Assembly (NCBI GenBank): GCA_023151145.1
Contig: JAKLJM010000070.1
Span: forward strand, 1-8,979
Direction of reading: 5' to 3'
Length of the DNA stretch: 8,979 nucleotides
Source of the DNA: Bacteriovoracaceae bacterium
Lineage (GTDB): Bacteria > Bdellovibrionota > Bacteriovoracia > Bacteriovoracales > Bacteriovoracaceae
The translations under genes and the position numbers were made by a program. Of this stretch, positions 6,851 through 8,979 are shown one piece after another; positions within the stretch are counted from its first letter, which is position 1, and every line of letters starts with the position of its first letter. The notes beneath the pieces are model-generated. The model searched no databases, was not told where the DNA came from, and saw only the letters and a list, made by a program, of their open reading frames with translations.

Positions 6851-8443
6851 CTACTTAATCTCTTTGAAGAAGAGATGTAATTCGTAAGCTTTCGTAGAAG
6901 TTTCTTTCGTCGTTGCTTCTTTAGAAGGGAACTCATTAATCCACATTTCATAGATTAATCCATCTATGCTTTCACTTAAATTATCAGCAATCCACACATA
7001 ATCACCACCCTTAGCTTTTAAAGCTTTAATTTCCTTTTTAAGTGCTTCTTTATTCTTAGAAAGTAAATCAACAGCCTTTACACCGTCGTGATTGTAATAA
7101 AGCTCATAATAAGTTTGAGCGAGGGTTGAGTTACTGACAGGTGAAGATTTATATTCTTCGAGGTCAGCATACTTAGTAGCTGAAGCAAGATGGGATTTCA
7201 TTTTTTGATCGAGATTTTGAGAATGATTTTTTTCAATTAATTTTGCCAGCTTTGAACCAATCGGATTGAAAATGGATGCTGAACTATCGGCTATCATGCT
7301 TAAAATTTTTAGATCCTTAGCACTTGATTTGGAGTATTTGATCACAGCATCGCGAGCAAAGCTTTCTTTGTAATTCTCTTTTCCAAAATCCACAAAGTCA
7401 GAAAGATAATTAGGGTCCATTTCATTTTTATAATCCCCAAGACAAATCTTACATGCAATATCTTTCCCTTTACCAGTATCTGTATTGTCAAAACAACATG
7501 CACTACAACCATAAGAAAATTCGATATCCTTAGTATGTCTAAAACCTAAATTATGAAGAGCTTCGTGAAAGATAGTTTCTTGGATTTGTTTCAATTCATC
7601 CTTACGATTTTGAACTTTGTTTTCAGGAAACTTTGGATTTAGTGAGACGAAAGGATGATGGATATTTTTCGTTTCCATCTTTTGCCCCTTCTTCGTTGAA
7701 GCATGAGCTAGAGTCCCTTCCCAATCATAACCAGTCTCGGAGCAAACGAGAGAAATTTTATCATCTTTAAAAAGTTGAGTGAGATCAAATCCATTTTTTA
7801 AAGCACCGGTCATTTTTTGTTTATTTTTTTGGGCCAGTTTAGAAAGACATTGCAATCCAGTACTCACCGACTCTTTAACGACATCTTTAAAGCTATCGCC
7901 CCACTTATTAAAACAATCTTGTTCAATTTTAAAACCAGTTCCAGTTTTATGAAGTTTGCCATTGATCTTTTCACCGATCGATAAGCTTGTAGTAGCAAGT
8001 TTATCTAAGTGAGATTGAATCGCCACTTGAAAACATTCGGTATTCTCTTGAAGATTGTTGATAACTTCAAAAAATATAACATCATAATTTCCATCAAAGT
8101 CTTTATCCATTTCAATAGAGACTTTAGATTTTTGAGCATCATAAATTGAAAAAGATTTTTTATAATCAAACTTACTATCAAAGTTTGTATCTTGTTCTGT
8201 CATTAAATAATATTCACCAAGATCATGAGTCTCACGGTAATCAAATTTTTGATCAAAATTACGATCTTCTTCAAGCCGCGAAAGTTTTGAACCTTGATAA
8301 AATTCTAGGCGATCTGTAAGGCCATCTTGATTTAAATCAAACTCTTTTTTAGTGGTATTGGCCAAAGTAGAAAGGGTTATTAAGGCTAAAGAAGTGATTA
8401 AGAGTGATCTATTAAATGTTCTATTGATTGGGGAATTCTTCAT
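6851..8443 (-). CDS. Secreted metalloprotease-like protein with Asp-rich calcium-loop repeats
   Basis: A 530-residue protein of unrecognised family. From the ATG at 8443 it opens with a signal peptide: basic start, hydrophobic core LLITSLALITLSTLA, likely type I cleavage after A28. Residues 36-121 hold four loops of the form D-x-[DN]-x-D-x3-D (starting at 36, 60, 85 and 113, spaced 24-28 residues), like EF-hand or thrombospondin-type calcium loops. HEALHNLGFRH at 293-303 is a perfect HExxHxxGxxH motif, the zinc site and catalytic glutamate of metzincin-type peptidases. A cysteine cluster follows (C313, C316, C317, C331, C334); further cysteines at 137, 177, 199 and 234 could form disulfides after export. 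Residues from about 355 are helical without a known domain. M342 could be a metzincin Met-turn, but this is unproven. A TTG 54 nt upstream would give a longer protein, but it would put a non-hydrophobic tail before the signal peptide. It is likely an exported, calcium-dependent zinc peptidase; the substrate is unknown. Confidence 0.82.
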   Translation of the reverse strand: MKNSPINRTFNRSLLITSLALITLSTLANTTKKEFDLNQDGLTDRLEFYQGSKLSRLEEDRNFDQKFDYRETHDLGEYYLMTEQDTNFDSKFDYKKSFSIYDAQKSKVSIEMDKDFDGNYDVIFFEVINNLQENTECFQVAIQSHLDKLATTSLSIGEKINGKLHKTGTGFKIEQDCFNKWGDSFKDVVKESVSTGLQCLSKLAQKNKQKMTGALKNGFDLTQLFKDDKISLVCSETGYDWEGTLAHASTKKGQKMETKNIHHPFVSLNPKFPENKVQNRKDELKQIQETIFHEALHNLGFRHTKDIEFSYGCSACCFDNTDTGKGKDIACKICLGDYKNEMDPNYLSDFVDFGKENYKESFARDAVIKYSKSSAKDLKILSMIADSSASIFNPIGSKLAKLIEKNHSQNLDQKMKSHLASATKYADLEEYKSSPVSNSTLAQTYYELYYNHDGVKAVDLLSKNKEALKKEIKALKAKGGDYVWIADNLSESIDGLIYEMWINEFPSKEATTKETSTKAYELHLFFKEIK

Positions 8444-8449
8444 TGGATA

Positions 8450-8455
8450 ATTATA
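8450..8455 (-). promoter_or_regulatory. -10 box for the metalloprotease-like gene, implying a leaderless mRNA
   Basis: On the minus strand a perfect TATAAT occupies 8455 to 8450, followed by six bases and then the ATG at 8443. A transcript starting at the usual distance would begin at the A of the ATG. No Shine-Dalgarno sequence precedes this ATG. No good -35 box is seen at 16-18 nt, so the promoter rests on the -10 box and its position. Confidence 0.45.
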
Positions 8456-8572
8456 GCTGACTTTAGGAAAACTCGTTAGCGGGAAAGAATGCACCAAGGG
8501 ACAACGTCGTATTATCAGTTACTTAACTTAAGAGCCTAGGCCCTAAATTTTATTCATAGATACCTAAAATTT

Positions 8573-8601
8573 TTGACAATAGGCCCCTCGTTGATTATAA
8601 A
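8573..8601 (+). promoter_or_regulatory. Near-consensus sigma70 promoter for tRNA-Arg
   Basis: A perfect TTGACA (8573-8578) is followed after exactly 17 nt by TATAAA (8596-8601), five of six matches to the -10 consensus. Transcription would start near 8608, a few bases before the mature tRNA 5' end at 8613. A strong constitutive promoter is expected for a tRNA gene. Confidence 0.8.
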
Positions 8602-8612
8602 GGACTCATTGC

Positions 8613-8689
8613 GCAGTCGTAGCTCAGCTGGATAGAGTACTTGACTACGAATCAAGTGGTCGCAGGTTCGACTCCTGCCGATTGCGCCA
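8613..8689 (+). tRNA. tRNA-Arg (anticodon ACG)
   Basis: The 77-nt cloverleaf has acceptor stem GCAGTCG paired with CGATTGC (one G-T pair), TA at positions 8-9, D arm GCTC/GAGT, and an anticodon arm CTTGA/TCAAG around CTACGAA. The anticodon is ACG at 8647-8649, normally edited to ICG by TadA to read CGU, CGC and CGA. The T arm is GCAGG-TTCGACT-CCTGC, with a G discriminator and an encoded CCA end (8687-8689). Two further bases upstream (GC, 8611-8612) could extend the acceptor pairing, but the T8-A9 and D-arm spacing fixes the start at 8613. Confidence 0.96.
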
Positions 8690-8723
8690 TTTTCAATCTT
8701 ATTCCAAATATTTTACCTTAAAT

Positions 8724-8783
8724 TTAGTTACATAAACAAACAAATGGATAATCGTCATAGTAGTTACAAGAGATGTCCCTTTA
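8724..8783 (-). pseudogene. In-frame continuation of the lectin-like domain past a TAA stop
   Basis: After the TAA at 8783-8781 the same frame reads RDISCNYYDDYPFVCLCN and then stops at TAA 8726-8724. These 18 codons have the form expected for the missing domain end (S-C-x-n-P-F-V-C near the C-terminus), including the cysteines that would pair with the NNC cysteine upstream. A single change from CAA (Gln) to TAA would explain the break. It is therefore probably part of a recently interrupted gene; readthrough or a base-call error would also fit. Confidence 0.5.
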
Positions 8784-8979
8784 ATTCCATGAGAAACTAT
8801 TGCCATTCGTGGCAACGGTAATAGTGTCAGTGGTAATGTCACTAGTATAATCCAAGCAGTTATTGCCAGATCCTCCATCGTTAGCAACCCCTGAATACCA
8901 ATCGTTTCCATTCCATCCAACCCAAGTATTCATGTCTTTAAGATTTGGACCGTTGCTCACCATTGATTGTAGTGAGTTC
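8781..8979 (-). CDS. C-terminal part of a lectin-like (DUF1554-like) domain protein, partial at right edge and probably truncated
   Basis: The minus-strand frame is open from the right edge (first full codons N S L Q S) to a TAA at 8783-8781, giving 65 visible residues; the ATG at 8963 is probably internal. The visible part resembles the end of DUF1554/C-type-lectin-like domains of surface proteins: NTWVGWNGNDWYSG (residues 16-29), then GNNCLDYTSD (residues 36-45), corresponding to the usual W-x-G and NC-x2-WTS motifs. In that family the domain ends with a second Cys-rich segment that should pair with the NNC cysteine; here the frame stops just before it. Such proteins are typically exported, with a ligand-binding or adhesive role, but nothing here shows the ligand. 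The Gly/Asn/Thr/Asp-rich composition fits an extracellular protein. The gene is convergent with tRNA-Arg. The family assignment is from memory of the motif layout. Confidence 0.6.
   Translation of the reverse strand, partial: NSLQSMVSNGPNLKDMNTWVGWNGNDWYSGVANDGGSGNNCLDYTSDITTDTITVATNGNSFSWN

Noticed and set aside
8444..8497. Upstream TTG-initiated extension of the metalloprotease-like gene
   Set aside because: TTG start, no ribosome binding site, it places 18 extra residues before a normal signal peptide, and a TATAAT box lies inside it.
8537..8586. TAGGCCC repeated at 8537-8543 and 8580-8586 around the tRNA-Arg promoter
   Set aside because: Seven-base direct repeat with no further symmetry; could be chance, and no operator-like palindrome spans the promoter.
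8613..8689. tRNA-Arg 3' end as an integration (att) site
   Set aside because: No second copy of the tRNA 3' end and no integrase or phage gene within the window.
8699..8920. A 73-codon minus-strand frame overlapping the lectin-like gene end
   Set aside because: It is in another frame from the recognisable W-x-G and NNC motifs, and its translation is a featureless hydrophobic stretch.

Overview
The window is AT-rich, ordinary-looking chromosomal DNA from a Gram-negative bacterium. Taken together, the AT-rich codon use, a complete nuoL-nuoM-nuoN end to a complex I operon, a large inner-membrane GYF/TPR protein, a secreted Asp-repeat metalloprotease-like protein and a lectin-like fragment suggest the Bdellovibrionota (Bacteriovorax/Halobacteriovorax/Peredibacter-like bacteria). 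That assignment is inference: there is no rRNA or other decisive marker here.

Region 1 (1-6551, plus strand) is one tight gene cluster. It holds the 3' end of nuoL, complete nuoM, complete nuoN, and a 1084-residue protein with an N-terminal GYF_2-like domain, a charged disordered/coiled region, one membrane helix and a long TPR domain. Gaps are only 13, 7 and 6 nt, and the ribosome binding site of the TPR gene overlaps the nuoN stop codon, so the TPR gene is very probably co-transcribed with the NADH dehydrogenase genes. NuoL, NuoM and NuoN are the three antiporter-like, proton-pumping membrane subunits of complex I. The TPR protein is not a known complex I subunit.

Region 2 (6552-6818, plus strand) is a pair of serine tRNA genes, anticodons TGA and GCT, 35 nt apart, behind a recognisable sigma70-type promoter. 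Both encode their CCA ends and have long variable arms capped by GAAA tetraloops.

Region 3 (6851-8443, minus strand) is a secreted protein with a signal peptide, four Asp-rich D-x-[DN]-x-D-x3-D calcium-loop-like repeats, a perfect HExxHxxGxxH zinc-protease motif and an adjacent cysteine cluster. Its start is best placed at an ATG (8443) that sits at the expected transcription start of a TATAAT box, so its mRNA may be leaderless. The longer reading frame beginning with TTG at 8497 is probably not the true start.

Region 4 (8573-8979) has an arginine tRNA (anticodon ACG) on the plus strand behind a near-consensus promoter (TTGACA, 17 nt, TATAAA). Convergent to it, on the minus strand, is the C-terminal end of a lectin-like (DUF1554-like) domain protein that enters from beyond the right edge. 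Its frame is closed by a TAA, yet the same frame continues with what looks like the missing Cys-rich end of the domain. This suggests a recent nonsense mutation, readthrough or a base error.

No CRISPR array, insertion sequence, phage gene or rRNA was seen. The items most worth a second look are the interrupted lectin-like gene, the metalloprotease-like protein and the GYF/TPR gene attached to the nuo operon.
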